A stretch of 35,846 bases of DNA from Saprospiraceae bacterium (GTDB lineage: Bacteria; Bacteroidota; Bacteroidia; Chitinophagales; Saprospiraceae): assembly GCA_020630735.1 (NCBI GenBank), contig JAHDIP010000039.1:1-35846 (forward strand), read 5' to 3'. Every line of letters begins with the position of its first letter. Positions within the stretch are counted from its first letter, which is position 1. Positions 7,664 to 16,671 of the stretch are shown here, in pieces. Made by a program: the position numbers and the translations under genes. The notes below the pieces were generated by a model. The model was not told the origin of the DNA. It did not search any database and saw only the letters and a program-made list of their open reading frames with translations.

Positions 7664-10081
7664 ATGAAAAGAATTCACTCCTTATTCCTAATTATTTTAT
7701 CACTCATACTTTCTACTTCAGTATTTGCTCAAAAACACACAATAAGTGGCTACATTGAAGATGCAAGTAATGGAGAAAAGTTAATTGCTGTAAATATTTT
7801 CGACAGTAATAGTGCATTAGGCGCAGTCTCCAACACCTATGGATTTTATAGTCTTACCTTAGAACAAGATTCTGTACTATTGGGTATTTCTTATGTGGGT
7901 TATCAAACTCAGTTTTACAAACTATATCTTGATAAAGATGTCAGTCTGAATTTTAAGCTTTCTTCTGATGTAGAATTAGAGACGGTTGAAGTCGTGAGTG
8001 ACCGAGTAGAAAAAATAGAGGAACGTACTCAGATGAGTACCGTCTCTGTACCAATCGAACAAATCAAAAAGATTCCAGCTCTACTTGGTGAAGTCGATGT
8101 TTTGAAAGCACTACAATTATTACCTGGTGTTCAGTCTGGTGGAGAAGGGCAAAGCGGTCTTTATGTTCGAGGTGGTAGCCCCGACCAAAACCTCATCCTT
8201 TTAGATGGAGTACCAGTATACAACGCATCTCACTTGTTTGGTTTCTTTTCCGTTTTTAATGCCGATGCCATTAAAGATGTTACCTTGACTAAAGGTGGAT
8301 TTCCTGCTCGATATGGAGGTCGTTTATCTTCCGTTATCGAAATCAATATGAAAGAGGGAAATACCAACGAGTTTCATGGTACAGGTTCTATTGGTTTAAT
8401 TTCTTCAAAGCTAACGCTAGAAGGTCCAATCATTAAAGATAAAACATCCTTTCTTATTTCTGGACGTCGAACGTATATAGATTTGTTGGCACGACCTATT
8501 ATTAAAAATGCTTTTGAAGAAGGTGGTAGTTCTGGAAATGCTGGCTATTATTTTTATGATGTCAATGGTAAAATTAACCATAAATTTTCAGATAAAGATC
8601 GCTTGTACTTCAGTGTGTATACTGGTCGAGATAAATTCTATTTCAGTGAACGCTTTCAACAGTTTGATTATGATTCTGAAAGTGAAGTAGGATTAGGTTG
8701 GGGAAATTTGACATCTGCTTTACGCTATAATCACCTATGGTCTAATAAGTTATTCAGTAATCTTACCTTAACTTACAGTCGTTATAATTTTGATACAGAA
8801 CTTGCCGATAGAACGACTTATTCAAATAATGGTGTATCAACAAAAGATAATTTTGAAATAGGTTATTTATCTGGGATTGACGATATAGCAGCTAAAATTG
8901 ATTTTGACTATGTACCTAATCCAAATCATTATATCCGCTTTGGAACAAATATAATTCATCATAATTTTGATCCAGGAGCTTTTAAAATAAAAATCGAATC
9001 AACAGGAGTAGATGATTTTTTACTAGATACCTTATTTGGGCAGTCCAAAGTTGATGCACAGGAATTTGCATTTTATGTAGAAGATGATATGCGTATCGGT
9101 TCTAAACTGAAAGTAAATGCAGGTGTACACTTTTCAGGTTTCAATGTTAAAAGTAAAGTGTATACCTCTGTTCAACCTCGATTAAGTGTTCGTTATTTAT
9201 TACCAAATGATATTGCTTTAAAAGGATCTTACGCTTCGATGCGTCAGTATATTCAATTATTGACGAATGAAAGTATTGGATTGCCAACTGATCTTTGGGT
9301 ACCAACTACAGAGACCGTACTTCCTCAAGACTCTTGGCAAGTGGCTCTCGGTGTTGCTAAAACATTTGATAAAAAATATGAGTTTAGTGTAGAAGGCTAT
9401 TACAAGCAAATGAAAAATATAATTTCATACAAAGAAGGAGCAAGTTTATTTAATCTGGATGATTGGCAATCGAAAGTTACTCAAGGTGATGGAGAGTCGT
9501 ATGGTGCTGAGTTTTTAGTACAAAAGAAAAAAGGTCGTCTAACAGGTTGGGTAGGCTATACTTTATCTTGGTCTTGGCGACAGTTCGATGATTTGAATTT
9601 TGGTAATCGTTATTCGTTCAAGTACGATAGACGACATGATCTTTCAGTCGTAGCATCGTATGAGTTAAGTGATCGTATTCAATTTTCTGCTACTTGGGTA
9701 TATGGTACAGGAAATGCTGTGACTTTAGCCAACTCTGTATACAATGGTTTTTATCCTGTGTCTGAATTTTCCAATGATTTTACAGGCTGGTATCCTAATG
9801 ATTTTAATGCGGAGTATTATCAAGATCGTAATAATTTTAGAATGCGTTCGTATCATCGTTTTGACGTTGGAGTAGATTTTATCAAACAGAAAAAACGGTT
9901 TAAACGTACTTGGTCAGTCGGGGCATACAATCTCTACAATCGCAAAAATCCATTCTTTTTGTATACAGATCGAGAAGTGACTTTTGATAATAATGGAAAT
10001 TTAATTTCGTCAAAGAAAGTTTTAAAACAAGCGAGTTTATTTCCTATTATCCCATCAGTAGCTTACAAATTTGAATTTTAA
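7664..10081 (+). CDS. TonB-dependent receptor with carboxypeptidase-like N-terminal domain
   Basis: The 805-residue outer-membrane receptor starts with a signal peptide (to about FAQ23), then a carboxypeptidase-regulatory-like beta-sandwich (about 24-110, HTISGYIEDASNGEKL). A plug domain follows at about 125-225 (VDVLKALQLLPGVQSGGEG, LYVRGGSPDQNLILLDGVPV, GGFPARYGGRLSSVIEI), then a 22-strand-type barrel to a C-terminal aromatic residue (SVAYKFEF). It imports a ligand using TonB energy. The ATG at 7664 is chosen over the TTG at 7661. Eleven bases downstream lies a DUF4249 lipoprotein gene, a pairing that repeats across Bacteroidota and resembles SusC/SusD. A paralogue with the same plan is encoded at 22499-24802. 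The ligand is unknown; nearby genes give no hint. Confidence 0.93.
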   Translation: MKRIHSLFLIILSLILSTSVFAQKHTISGYIEDASNGEKLIAVNIFDSNSALGAVSNTYGFYSLTLEQDSVLLGISYVGYQTQFYKLYLDKDVSLNFKLSSDVELETVEVVSDRVEKIEERTQMSTVSVPIEQIKKIPALLGEVDVLKALQLLPGVQSGGEGQSGLYVRGGSPDQNLILLDGVPVYNASHLFGFFSVFNADAIKDVTLTKGGFPARYGGRLSSVIEINMKEGNTNEFHGTGSIGLISSKLTLEGPIIKDKTSFLISGRRTYIDLLARPIIKNAFEEGGSSGNAGYYFYDVNGKINHKFSDKDRLYFSVYTGRDKFYFSERFQQFDYDSESEVGLGWGNLTSALRYNHLWSNKLFSNLTLTYSRYNFDTELADRTTYSNNGVSTKDNFEIGYLSGIDDIAAKIDFDYVPNPNHYIRFGTNIIHHNFDPGAFKIKIESTGVDDFLLDTLFGQSKVDAQEFAFYVEDDMRIGSKLKVNAGVHFSGFNVKSKVYTSVQPRLSVRYLLPNDIALKGSYASMRQYIQLLTNESIGLPTDLWVPTTETVLPQDSWQVALGVAKTFDKKYEFSVEGYYKQMKNIISYKEGASLFNLDDWQSKVTQGDGESYGAEFLVQKKKGRLTGWVGYTLSWSWRQFDDLNFGNRYSFKYDRRHDLSVVASYELSDRIQFSATWVYGTGNAVTLANSVYNGFYPVSEFSNDFTGWYPNDFNAEYYQDRNNFRMRSYHRFDVGVDFIKQKKRFKRTWSVGAYNLYNRKNPFFLYTDREVTFDNNGNLISSKKVLKQASLFPIIPSVAYKFEF

Positions 10082-10092
10082 AAAAAAAGAAC

Positions 10093-10983
10093 ATGAATAC
10101 TAAAAATATATTTTTTTATATCGCAATTTTATTGGTGGCTAGCTCTTGCGAAGATGCATTTACCACTACTTTAAAAGTAGATCCGCCACCTCATACCACT
10201 CAATTAGTTGGACATTGTTATATTGATAATGAAGCAGATATTATTGCCGCTTCTGTTACTAAAAGTTTTGGATTATTGGAAGATATTTCAGAACAAGAAG
10301 ATTTGATCAATGATGCTACAGTTGAAATTTATGAAAGTGGTACTTTAAAATATACTTTGGATGCTATTGATCCTAATGATATATTTGGCAATGTAAATTT
10401 TGGTATAGAGTTGAATGAGCCTTTCAGTCGAACAGATAATGAATATGAATTAAGAATTAGCCATCCTGATTATGAAACCATTTCTGCTAAACAAACTATG
10501 CCACTCATTGTTCCTGTAACTTCTGTAAAAAAATCAGGTCGTTTTGTAAATGAAGATATTGATGAAGGCTTTGGTGTTGACATTAAGTTTAATGACCCAG
10601 GTGGTGTTGAAAATTATTATGAGGTTCAACTTATTTTTGTTGATACCAGTTCAAGTCAAGATTATACCTATCCTATTTATATCTCAAGTAGTGATCTCAA
10701 CGTTTCTATGGGAATTGATTATAACACCTTACTCATTAGTGATAATACCTTTGATGGTCGGTCTTATACGCTAACCATTGGAACATACAGTGAGTACGAT
10801 AATATGTTTGTCGTTTGGCGTTCTATCTCAAAAGAGATGTACCTATACTCAAGATCAGTTGGGCAACAAAATCAAATAGAAGGCGATCCATTTGCAGAAC
10901 CAGTCAGTATTTTTAGTAATATGGAAAATGGACTTGGCTTATTTGGAATGCGAATTGAAGATCGTTATCCTGTCGAAGAATAA
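10093..10983 (+). CDS. DUF4249 domain lipoprotein, partner of the TonB receptor
   Basis: The 296-residue lipoprotein has a signal peptide ending at the lipobox VASSC (Cys19) followed by EDAF, then a beta-rich body. The segment VDPPPHTTQLVGHCYIDNE and the later NDATVEIYESG fit the DUF4249 family, which nearly always follows a TonB-dependent receptor gene. It is thought to sit on the outer membrane and act with the receptor, in the manner of SusD, though DUF4249 has no proven ligand. The gene is only 11 bases behind the receptor gene, so the two are co-transcribed. Repeat copy A and a long bidirectional hairpin follow the stop. Confidence 0.85.
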   Translation: MNTKNIFFYIAILLVASSCEDAFTTTLKVDPPPHTTQLVGHCYIDNEADIIAASVTKSFGLLEDISEQEDLINDATVEIYESGTLKYTLDAIDPNDIFGNVNFGIELNEPFSRTDNEYELRISHPDYETISAKQTMPLIVPVTSVKKSGRFVNEDIDEGFGVDIKFNDPGGVENYYEVQLIFVDTSSSQDYTYPIYISSSDLNVSMGIDYNTLLISDNTFDGRSYTLTIGTYSEYDNMFVVWRSISKEMYLYSRSVGQQNQIEGDPFAEPVSIFSNMENGLGLFGMRIEDRYPVEE

Positions 10984-10988
10984 TTGTC

Positions 10989-11092
10989 TATACCTACTGG
11001 TATTCGGTTTTCGGATTATCATGGGTAGCTAAGGTTTAATTTTCAGTAGTTTTAATCGTTTGGCAATCCGAAAACTTTTTGATTTCTATTTA
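10989..11092 (+). repeat. interspersed ~105-bp repeat, copy A
   Basis: This is one of four copies of the same intergenic element (others at 12841, 28595 and 34968). It begins TATACCTACTGGTATTCGG and ends near GATTTCTATTTATA. Inside, GTTTTCGGATT (11007-11017) and AATCCGAAAAC (11065-11075) form a perfect 11-bp inverted repeat, the best long-range stem of the four copies. It starts 5 bases after the DUF4249 stop codon. Confidence 0.85.
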
Positions 11093-11103
11093 TAAAGGTA
11101 ATG

Positions 11104-11144
11104 AATAAAGGAGGGTTTTTCGTAAAGAAAAACCCTCCTTTATT
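11104..11144. terminator. bidirectional terminator between convergent genes
   Basis: A perfect 18-bp stem (11104-11121 with 11127-11144) closes a GTAAA loop; the arms start AATAAAGGAGGG and end CCCTCCTTTATT. It lies between the convergent DUF4249 and NUDIX genes and can serve both strands. Confidence 0.85.
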
Positions 11145-11169
11145 TACATATATTTTGGAAGAACAAGAA

Positions 11170-11718
11170 TTATAGCAAGCCTCTATCGATCATTAGCTGT
11201 ACTTTAAAAATAGAGGTAAGTGCTAGAGCATCTGTAATTTTTCCTTCCATTGCCATTTCTACTACTTCACTAAACGGTAATTTTTTGATGACTAATTCTT
11301 CTGTCTCTTCAGGCATCGCTTCACCAAACGTTAAGTCTTGTGCGACATAAGAAAGACCATATTCATCTGTTACAGAATTGGAAGTATGAAGGTCTAAAAT
11401 TTTTGTCCATTTTTTAGCACGAATTCCAGTTTCCTCGATGAGTTCACGTTTTGCTGAGTCGAGTAGGGGAACATCTTTTGCTCCGCCGCCTTCAGGAATT
11501 TCCCAGCTATATTCATCTAAGGTATATCGGTATTGCCCAACGATCCAAGTATTATAATCATCGTCTAGTGGTACAATTCCAATCGCTATATTTTTGAAAT
11601 GCACCACACCATAAATACCTTCTCCACCCGAAGGGTTTAAGACCTCCCGATGCGTAACACGTATCCAAGGATTGTCATACACTTCATTAATACTTATCGT
11701 CTTCCACGGATTTTCCAT
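11170..11718 (-). CDS. NUDIX hydrolase, ADP-ribose pyrophosphatase-like
   Basis: The 182-residue protein carries a NUDIX box at residues 77-99: Gly77, then Val83 where the family usually has Glu, then REL-x-EE-x-GI with Arg91, Glu92, Glu95, Glu96 and Gly98. The metal-binding glutamates are intact, so it should be active; the first Glu is variable in the family. The segment WIVGQYRYTLDEYSWEIPEGG upstream of the box is typical of ADP-ribose pyrophosphatases, which split ADP-ribose to AMP and ribose 5-phosphate. It begins 22 bases after the methyltransferase gene and is probably its operon partner. The substrate is inferred from family resemblance only. Confidence 0.88.
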   Translation of the reverse strand: MENPWKTISINEVYDNPWIRVTHREVLNPSGGEGIYGVVHFKNIAIGIVPLDDDYNTWIVGQYRYTLDEYSWEIPEGGGAKDVPLLDSAKRELIEETGIRAKKWTKILDLHTSNSVTDEYGLSYVAQDLTFGEAMPEETEELVIKKLPFSEVVEMAMEGKITDALALTSIFKVQLMIDRGLL

Positions 11719-11740
11719 TTCTATTAGTTTCTAAAAATAG

Positions 11741-12643
11741 TTAGTGTTTAATTGTCATTCGGATTGGAGTGGTCATAGCTATAGGCATATGTTTGATTAA
11801 ATTAAGCAAACGAGTAGCTTTCAAAAATTTATAGATAGGAATAAAATAAGGCTGACGTTTAGCAAATTCCTCATCTGTATCCAATCGTCTAAGGGTTTTA
11901 TAAAGTGTATCTTTTTCAAAGTCAATATTCAGATCACAGCTTCTACATATTTTGCGTAAGCTAGAAGTGGTTATAAAATTCAAACCATTCCAAAGATCAT
12001 CATTTTTTAACGAAGGTTTGAAAAATGTAGTTGCATGTGGGAAAAAAGGAAACAAAGGCATTTTATAATGTGGCTCGTATGGAACAAAATAATTGACCGT
12101 ATTATGTACCATTAGACCATTAGGAGCCAATACCTTTTTGAGTGCACTAAAGGTCGGCTCCAAATTAATGATATGTTCTAGTACATTATTCGAAAAGATG
12201 ATCTTGAATTGTTTGTTAATTTGCTCTGCTTGTTCGCCCAAGAGAGGATACCAATTTGTATCATCAATATTTAAAGCTGTAAATAATTCTTTGCCTACCA
12301 GAAAATAATTATCATAACCCGAGTCAGAAGGCTCAATAGCATAAGCATTATATCCTTCCGTTTTTAAAAAACAGTAAGTCAAACCAATGCCACCTCCAAC
12401 TTCAAGAATAGCATCATCTTTTGAAAAATCAAGATCGGAAATTAAAGAAACAGTAAGGGCTGCTTCCTCAACATAATGATATAGTATTTTTTCGAAAGCC
12501 TCTCGTTCTTCCATTTTATCATAGATGTCAGTGTGGAGCAATTCTCTGAAATCTAGTATCTTTTTTCTGAAAAGCTCTATTTGATAAAGCATCTCAAATT
12601 TATCAGTATAAAAATCTATTATAGAAGTGGAAAAACGAGCCAT
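11741..12643 (-). CDS. class I SAM-dependent methyltransferase
   Basis: The 300-residue protein has an alpha-helical N-terminal part (residues 1-75), then a Rossmann-type methyltransferase core. Motif I is ILEVGGGIG (79-87), Glu104 in AIEPS is the acidic residue that should hold the SAM ribose, and SNNVLEHI (151-158) is motif IV. The C-terminal 110 residues, rich in Phe, Tyr and Pro, probably form the acceptor side. The substrate is unknown; similar enzymes act on sugars, lipids or small metabolites. It is divergent from the RiPP-type operon, with 528 bp between them, and is followed by the NUDIX gene. Tailoring of the RiPP is conceivable but not supported by gene order. Confidence 0.85.
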   Translation of the reverse strand: MARFSTSIIDFYTDKFEMLYQIELFRKKILDFRELLHTDIYDKMEEREAFEKILYHYVEEAALTVSLISDLDFSKDDAILEVGGGIGLTYCFLKTEGYNAYAIEPSDSGYDNYFLVGKELFTALNIDDTNWYPLLGEQAEQINKQFKIIFSNNVLEHIINLEPTFSALKKVLAPNGLMVHNTVNYFVPYEPHYKMPLFPFFPHATTFFKPSLKNDDLWNGLNFITTSSLRKICRSCDLNIDFEKDTLYKTLRRLDTDEEFAKRQPYFIPIYKFLKATRLLNLIKHMPIAMTTPIRMTIKH

Positions 12644-12769
12644 AAGTAAGCTAATTATTGTTTAAGCCTGCAAATTACTAGCTTCATGTTAGTATTACAA
12701 CTATATCTTATATAATTGTCATTATTTTCAAAAATATTAAAGAATAAGCCAAAAAATAGAATTATTTTA

Positions 12770-12777
12770 TATATTTG
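12770..12777 (+). promoter_or_regulatory. -7 promoter box upstream of the RiPP-type operon
   Basis: TATATTTG followed by CAC is a full match to TAnnTTTG; no TTG box is visible at the expected distance upstream. The start point would be near 12784, giving either a near-leaderless 29-codon ORF or an operon leader of about 390 bases that contains repeat copy B. Confidence 0.55.
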
Positions 12778-12787
12778 CACACTTCCT

Positions 12788-12877
12788 ATGAATGTACTTA
12801 AAACGAAAAAAATTAGTCAAAAAGACAATAACTATGAGGATATACCTACCGGTATTCGGTTTAAGGATCATCGTTAG
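12788..12877 (+). CDS. 29-codon ORF running into repeat B; possible peptide precursor or leader peptide
   Basis: An ATG about 10 bases after a full -7 box opens a 29-residue ORF. The first 18 codons (MNVLKTKKISQKDNNYED) are unique sequence, rich in Lys, like the start of many leader peptides. The remaining codons (IPTGIRFKDHR) come from the 5' end of repeat copy B. There is no Gly-Gly cleavage site for a C39 peptidase and no Cys; Ser10, Thr6 and Thr21 are the only Ser/Thr. It could be a precursor truncated by the repeat, a regulatory leader peptide, or chance. It is reported because it is the only promoter-associated small ORF next to the exporter operon. Confidence 0.2.
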   Translation: MNVLKTKKISQKDNNYEDIPTGIRFKDHR

Positions 12878-12945
12878 TAACTATCGTTTGATTTTCAGGT
12901 ACTTTGAACGTTTGACAATCCGAAAACTACTTTGGTTTCAGTATA
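12841..12945 (+). repeat. interspersed ~105-bp repeat, copy B
   Basis: It runs from TATACCTACCGGTATTCGG to TTTGGTTTCAGTATA, 105 bp. ACCG and CGGT around the GTATT loop make a perfect 4-bp hairpin at the left end. The long-range stem seen in copy A is imperfect here (GTTTAAGGAT against ATCCGAAAAC). It lies in the likely 5' leader of the exporter operon. Confidence 0.85.
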
Positions 12946-13171
12946 ACATACGTTTCTATTGACCAATCACCCATTTAGTAAGGCCTTACGGTTTGACTTT
13001 AGAAGAAAAAGAAATGCCATTAAATACATATTAAAAAATATTGGCATATTTTTTGATCATTAAGTCTTGGTATTCCTAATATCATAGGAAAGCTATGTCT
13101 ACGATGTACTAAACTACTACCCATTTTTTCGATCTCATTTAAAACTACACAAAAGGATTAAGTAATAAAAT

Positions 13172-15364
13172 ATGTCCAAAAGTTTTCCTATTTACAAACA
13201 ATTGGATGAAATGGACTGCGGGGCCTCCTGTCTTCGTATGATTGCCGATCATTATGGGCGCTATTATTCTCTTGAATATTTGCGGGAAATAACCTATGTA
13301 GGTAGAGAAGGTGTTTCGATGCTAGGACTGAGCGATGGAGCTGAAGCTATAGGTTTGCGTACATTGGCAGTAAGAACAACTTATGAACGACTGGTTAAAG
13401 ATTTTCCCTTACCTTGTATTGCATATTGGAAGCAATCCCATTTTTTAGTCGTATACAAGATTACAGATAAACATGTTTGGATTGCAGATCCTGCCGCTGG
13501 AAAGTTTAAATTGACCAAAGAAGAATTTCTATCGTCGTGGGTTGTTGGAAAAAATGATAAAGAAGACGAAATAGGCTATTTACTTTTAGTAGAAACTACG
13601 CCGAGTTTTTTTGAACAAGCAGGAGAAGTAGTCAATAAAAAAGGTTTTTCTTATTTATTTTCCTACATCAAAAAGTATCCTAAATTATTGTTCCAATTAT
13701 TTTTAGGTTTGTTTGTCGGTAGTATTTTACAAATTCTCTTTCCACTCCTTACGCAAGCAATTGTAGATATCGGAATAACAAACCAGGATATTAATTTTAT
13801 CTACCTAATTTTAATCGCTCAGTTAATTTTATTTATTAGCCAAACATTTATTGAGATTTTTCGGTCGTGGATATTTTTACATATCGGTATTCGAGTCAAT
13901 ATTAATTTGATTTCTGATTTTTTACTAAAAATTATGAAATTACCTATCCGCTATTTTAATACTAGAGTAACGGGAGATATCCTACAGCGTATAGCGGATA
14001 ATCAGCGAATTGAAGAATTTTTAACTTCGGCGACATTGCCTACCTTGTTTTCTGTATTTAACTTTTTTGTATTTAGCGGTATTCTAGCTTACTATAGTTA
14101 TTTGATGTTTTTGATTTTTGTTACTGCAACTTTTTTTTACATTCTTTGGATAATCTTTTTCTTAAAAAAGAGAAAAGAAATTGACTACCGTCGCTTTGAT
14201 CAATTATCAGAAAACCAAACAACTTTGATGCAGCTAGTAAATGGTATGCAGGAAATTAAAATTCATAATGCAGAAAAACAAAAACGTTGGGTTTGGGAAC
14301 GTATTCAAGCGAGAATGTACAAGGTGAGTATGCAGTATTTACAAATAGACCAATGGCAACGTTCGGGAGCGTCTTTTATAAATGAAACCAAAAATATTTT
14401 AATCTCCTTCATTGCTGCTAAAGGAGTTATTGATGGTACGATGACCTTGGGAATGATGGTTGCAGTACAATATATCATTGGTCAAATGAATGGACCAATC
14501 GAAAAATTAGTGCTCTTTTTTAGGACAGCTCAAGATGCAAAAATTAGCCTTGAGCGTATGAACGAAATTCACTTGAGAGAGGATGAAGAAGATCCTTCGA
14601 CGAAAATAAAAGAACTTCCAGAAAATGGAGACTTGAAATTATCAAATGTTTCTTTTCAATACAGCGGTCCCAATTCACCTATCATTTTGAATAATATAAA
14701 TGTAGTTATTCCTAAAGGAAAAACTACAGCTATCGTTGGACACAGCGGTAGCGGTAAAACGACTCTTCTAAAATTGCTGCTAAATTTTTACGCACCAACC
14801 GCAGGAACTATCGAAGTCGGAGATATTAATTTGAATGATTTGCAGTATCGAGCTTGGCGAAAAAAATGTGGCGTCGTCATGCAAGAAGGATTTATTTTTT
14901 CTGATACGATTGCCAATAATATTGCCTTAGGAGCAGAGGAAATTGATAAAGACAAACTGGTAAAGGCCGTAAAAATTGCAAATGCTCAAAATTTTATTGA
15001 CTCTTTACCTTTAGGGTATAATACAAAAATTGGTGATGAAGGAATTGATTTGTCGCAAGGACAAAAGCAACGTTTGCTGATAGCAAGGGCTGTTTATAAA
15101 AATCCTGATTATATCTTTTTTGATGAAGCAACGAATGCTTTGGATGCTTATAATGAAATGATCATTCTCGACAATCTAGAAGAGGTTCTAGATCAAAAAA
15201 CGGTTGTCATTGTCGCTCACCGTTTGAGTACTGTCAGTATTGCCGACAATATTATTGTGCTAGAACAAGGAGAAGTTATTGAACAAGGAACACATGAAGA
15301 ATTAATTGAACTGAAAGGATTTTATTATTATTTAGTTAAAAATCAATTAGAGTTAGGTCGCTAA
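13172..15364 (+). CDS. C39-peptidase ABC exporter (PCAT-type)
   Basis: The 730-residue protein cleaves leader peptides and exports the product. An N-terminal C39 cysteine peptidase (about 1-130) has all key residues: Gln10, Cys16 in DCGASC, His90 in SHFLVVY and Asp106 in ADP. Six membrane helices follow (about 168-430), then an ATPase with Walker A GHSGSGKTT (523-531), signature LSQGQ (627-631), Walker B IFFDE and a downstream His switch (VIVAHRLS). Intact C39 residues mean it should process a substrate with a Gly-Gly-type leader. The next gene starts directly after the stop, so it is in one operon with the HlyD-like and LanB-like genes. The system looks like a bacteriocin/RiPP secretion unit. 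Confidence 0.95.
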   Translation: MSKSFPIYKQLDEMDCGASCLRMIADHYGRYYSLEYLREITYVGREGVSMLGLSDGAEAIGLRTLAVRTTYERLVKDFPLPCIAYWKQSHFLVVYKITDKHVWIADPAAGKFKLTKEEFLSSWVVGKNDKEDEIGYLLLVETTPSFFEQAGEVVNKKGFSYLFSYIKKYPKLLFQLFLGLFVGSILQILFPLLTQAIVDIGITNQDINFIYLILIAQLILFISQTFIEIFRSWIFLHIGIRVNINLISDFLLKIMKLPIRYFNTRVTGDILQRIADNQRIEEFLTSATLPTLFSVFNFFVFSGILAYYSYLMFLIFVTATFFYILWIIFFLKKRKEIDYRRFDQLSENQTTLMQLVNGMQEIKIHNAEKQKRWVWERIQARMYKVSMQYLQIDQWQRSGASFINETKNILISFIAAKGVIDGTMTLGMMVAVQYIIGQMNGPIEKLVLFFRTAQDAKISLERMNEIHLREDEEDPSTKIKELPENGDLKLSNVSFQYSGPNSPIILNNINVVIPKGKTTAIVGHSGSGKTTLLKLLLNFYAPTAGTIEVGDINLNDLQYRAWRKKCGVVMQEGFIFSDTIANNIALGAEEIDKDKLVKAVKIANAQNFIDSLPLGYNTKIGDEGIDLSQGQKQRLLIARAVYKNPDYIFFDEATNALDAYNEMIILDNLEEVLDQKTVVIVAHRLSTVSIADNIIVLEQGEVIEQGTHEELIELKGFYYYLVKNQLELGR

Positions 15365-16666
15365 ATGGCAGAAGAAGATTATATAGAACTTCGTAGCGAA
15401 GATGTACAAGAAATAATGGGAAGACCTCCAAGCTGGATCGTGCGATGGGGGACAGTCCTTATATTTTTTATTTTATGCATTCTTATTTATTTGAGTTATA
15501 TCATCAAATATCCAGATAAAATTTCTGAATCGATTACCATCACTACTTCTGTACCTCCTATAAAGGTAGTGTCTCATCTTGATGGCTATATAGAAGATGT
15601 GCTGGTAAAAGAAAATCAGATCGTTGTTCAAGATGAAGTATTATTGATTGTCAAAAATGATGCTGAGTACGAAGAAATGATGCTTTTAAGCAGTTTAGTT
15701 GATTCGTTGATATTGCAAGAAGAAGTACAAAGTGCATATAGTTATATTAAATTTCCGAGAGGACTAATACTTGGCGATGTTCAATCTTCTTATGAACGTT
15801 TTCTAAAAGACTTAGAAGAATATAATTTTAATCGAAATGATAAATATGGTGAGGCTAAGAGTGAAGATATTCGAAATAAAATAATTAGTAAGCAGGAAGA
15901 AATTATCTGGGAAGAAAAACGCTTAGAAAAAGCTAAAGAAACATTAGGCTTTGCTAAAAAGAATTTTCAAACGCAGCGTAAAGCCTACGAGGACAAAAAA
16001 ATTACTTTAGCAGGTCTTCAACAGTCTAAGTTAGCCGAAAATAATGCTGCACAAGCTGTGCTGAATATAGAAGTAAGCATAAAGAAAATTCTTGCGGATA
16101 TAAAAACACTCAATCGCCAAATTCCTTTAGTTACTGGTGGTATAGTTAAGAGTAATACCGAAAAATTTAATAATGTTAAAGGAAGACTTAATACCTTAAA
16201 GGCTACTATCTTAGATTGGAAAAAACGAAACCTCATCCGCTCTCCTTCTGATGGAAAAGTACAGTTTTTTACAAATGGAGAACCCGACAAAATTTTACTA
16301 AAACCAGGTACTGAAATCATGGCGATTGTGCCTCATTTAGATAAGCAGAAAGTAGGGAAAATGGCACTCACTTTCGATGATTTTGGTAAAGTCTTAGAGG
16401 GGCAACGAGTCATAATCAAGTTTGCTGCATACCCACATCAAGACTTTGGTGTAGTAGAAGGAAAGATAGCGCATAAAGCGAGTTTGCCTCAAGGAAATAA
16501 GTATATGGTTGAAATCGAATTACCTAATGGCCTTCTCTCTAGTCACGGAAAAGAGCTAACCTTCGAACAGCAAATGAATGGTATTGCTGAAATCATCACA
16601 GAAGAACATCGTTTCATCACCAGAATTTTTGATAAATTTACATCATTCTTTAATGATGATGAGTAG
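15365..16666 (+). CDS. HlyD-family periplasmic adaptor of the exporter
   Basis: The 433-residue protein has a short cytoplasmic start, one membrane helix (about 28-47), a lipoyl-like half (VVSHLDGYIEDVLVKENQIV), a long coiled-coil hairpin (about 150-290), the second lipoyl half (RNLIRSPSDGKVQFF) and a beta-barrel end. This is the layout of membrane fusion proteins that link a C39 ABC exporter to an outer-membrane channel. The start codon follows the exporter stop with no gap. No TolC-like gene is in the window, so the channel must be encoded elsewhere. The gap to the LanB-like gene is 5 bases, so all three proteins are co-expressed. Confidence 0.92.
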   Translation: MAEEDYIELRSEDVQEIMGRPPSWIVRWGTVLIFFILCILIYLSYIIKYPDKISESITITTSVPPIKVVSHLDGYIEDVLVKENQIVVQDEVLLIVKNDAEYEEMMLLSSLVDSLILQEEVQSAYSYIKFPRGLILGDVQSSYERFLKDLEEYNFNRNDKYGEAKSEDIRNKIISKQEEIIWEEKRLEKAKETLGFAKKNFQTQRKAYEDKKITLAGLQQSKLAENNAAQAVLNIEVSIKKILADIKTLNRQIPLVTGGIVKSNTEKFNNVKGRLNTLKATILDWKKRNLIRSPSDGKVQFFTNGEPDKILLKPGTEIMAIVPHLDKQKVGKMALTFDDFGKVLEGQRVIIKFAAYPHQDFGVVEGKIAHKASLPQGNKYMVEIELPNGLLSSHGKELTFEQQMNGIAEIITEEHRFITRIFDKFTSFFNDDE

Positions 16667-16671
16667 TACTT

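Larger units (their letters stand above)
12644..13171. other. 528-bp intergenic region upstream of the RiPP-type operon
   Basis: The gap between the divergent methyltransferase and ABC exporter genes holds a -7 promoter box (12770), a 29-codon ORF (12788), repeat copy B (12841-12945), and about 225 bp of AT-rich sequence before the exporter start with no further convincing ORF. An AAAAGGA sequence at 13151-13157 lies 14 bases before the exporter ATG and may serve as its ribosome binding site. Confidence 0.7.

Noticed and set aside
11170-12643. Methyltransferase and NUDIX genes as part of the RiPP system
   Set aside because: They are on the opposite strand with a 528-bp divergent gap and form their own operon; no sequence feature ties them to peptide modification.
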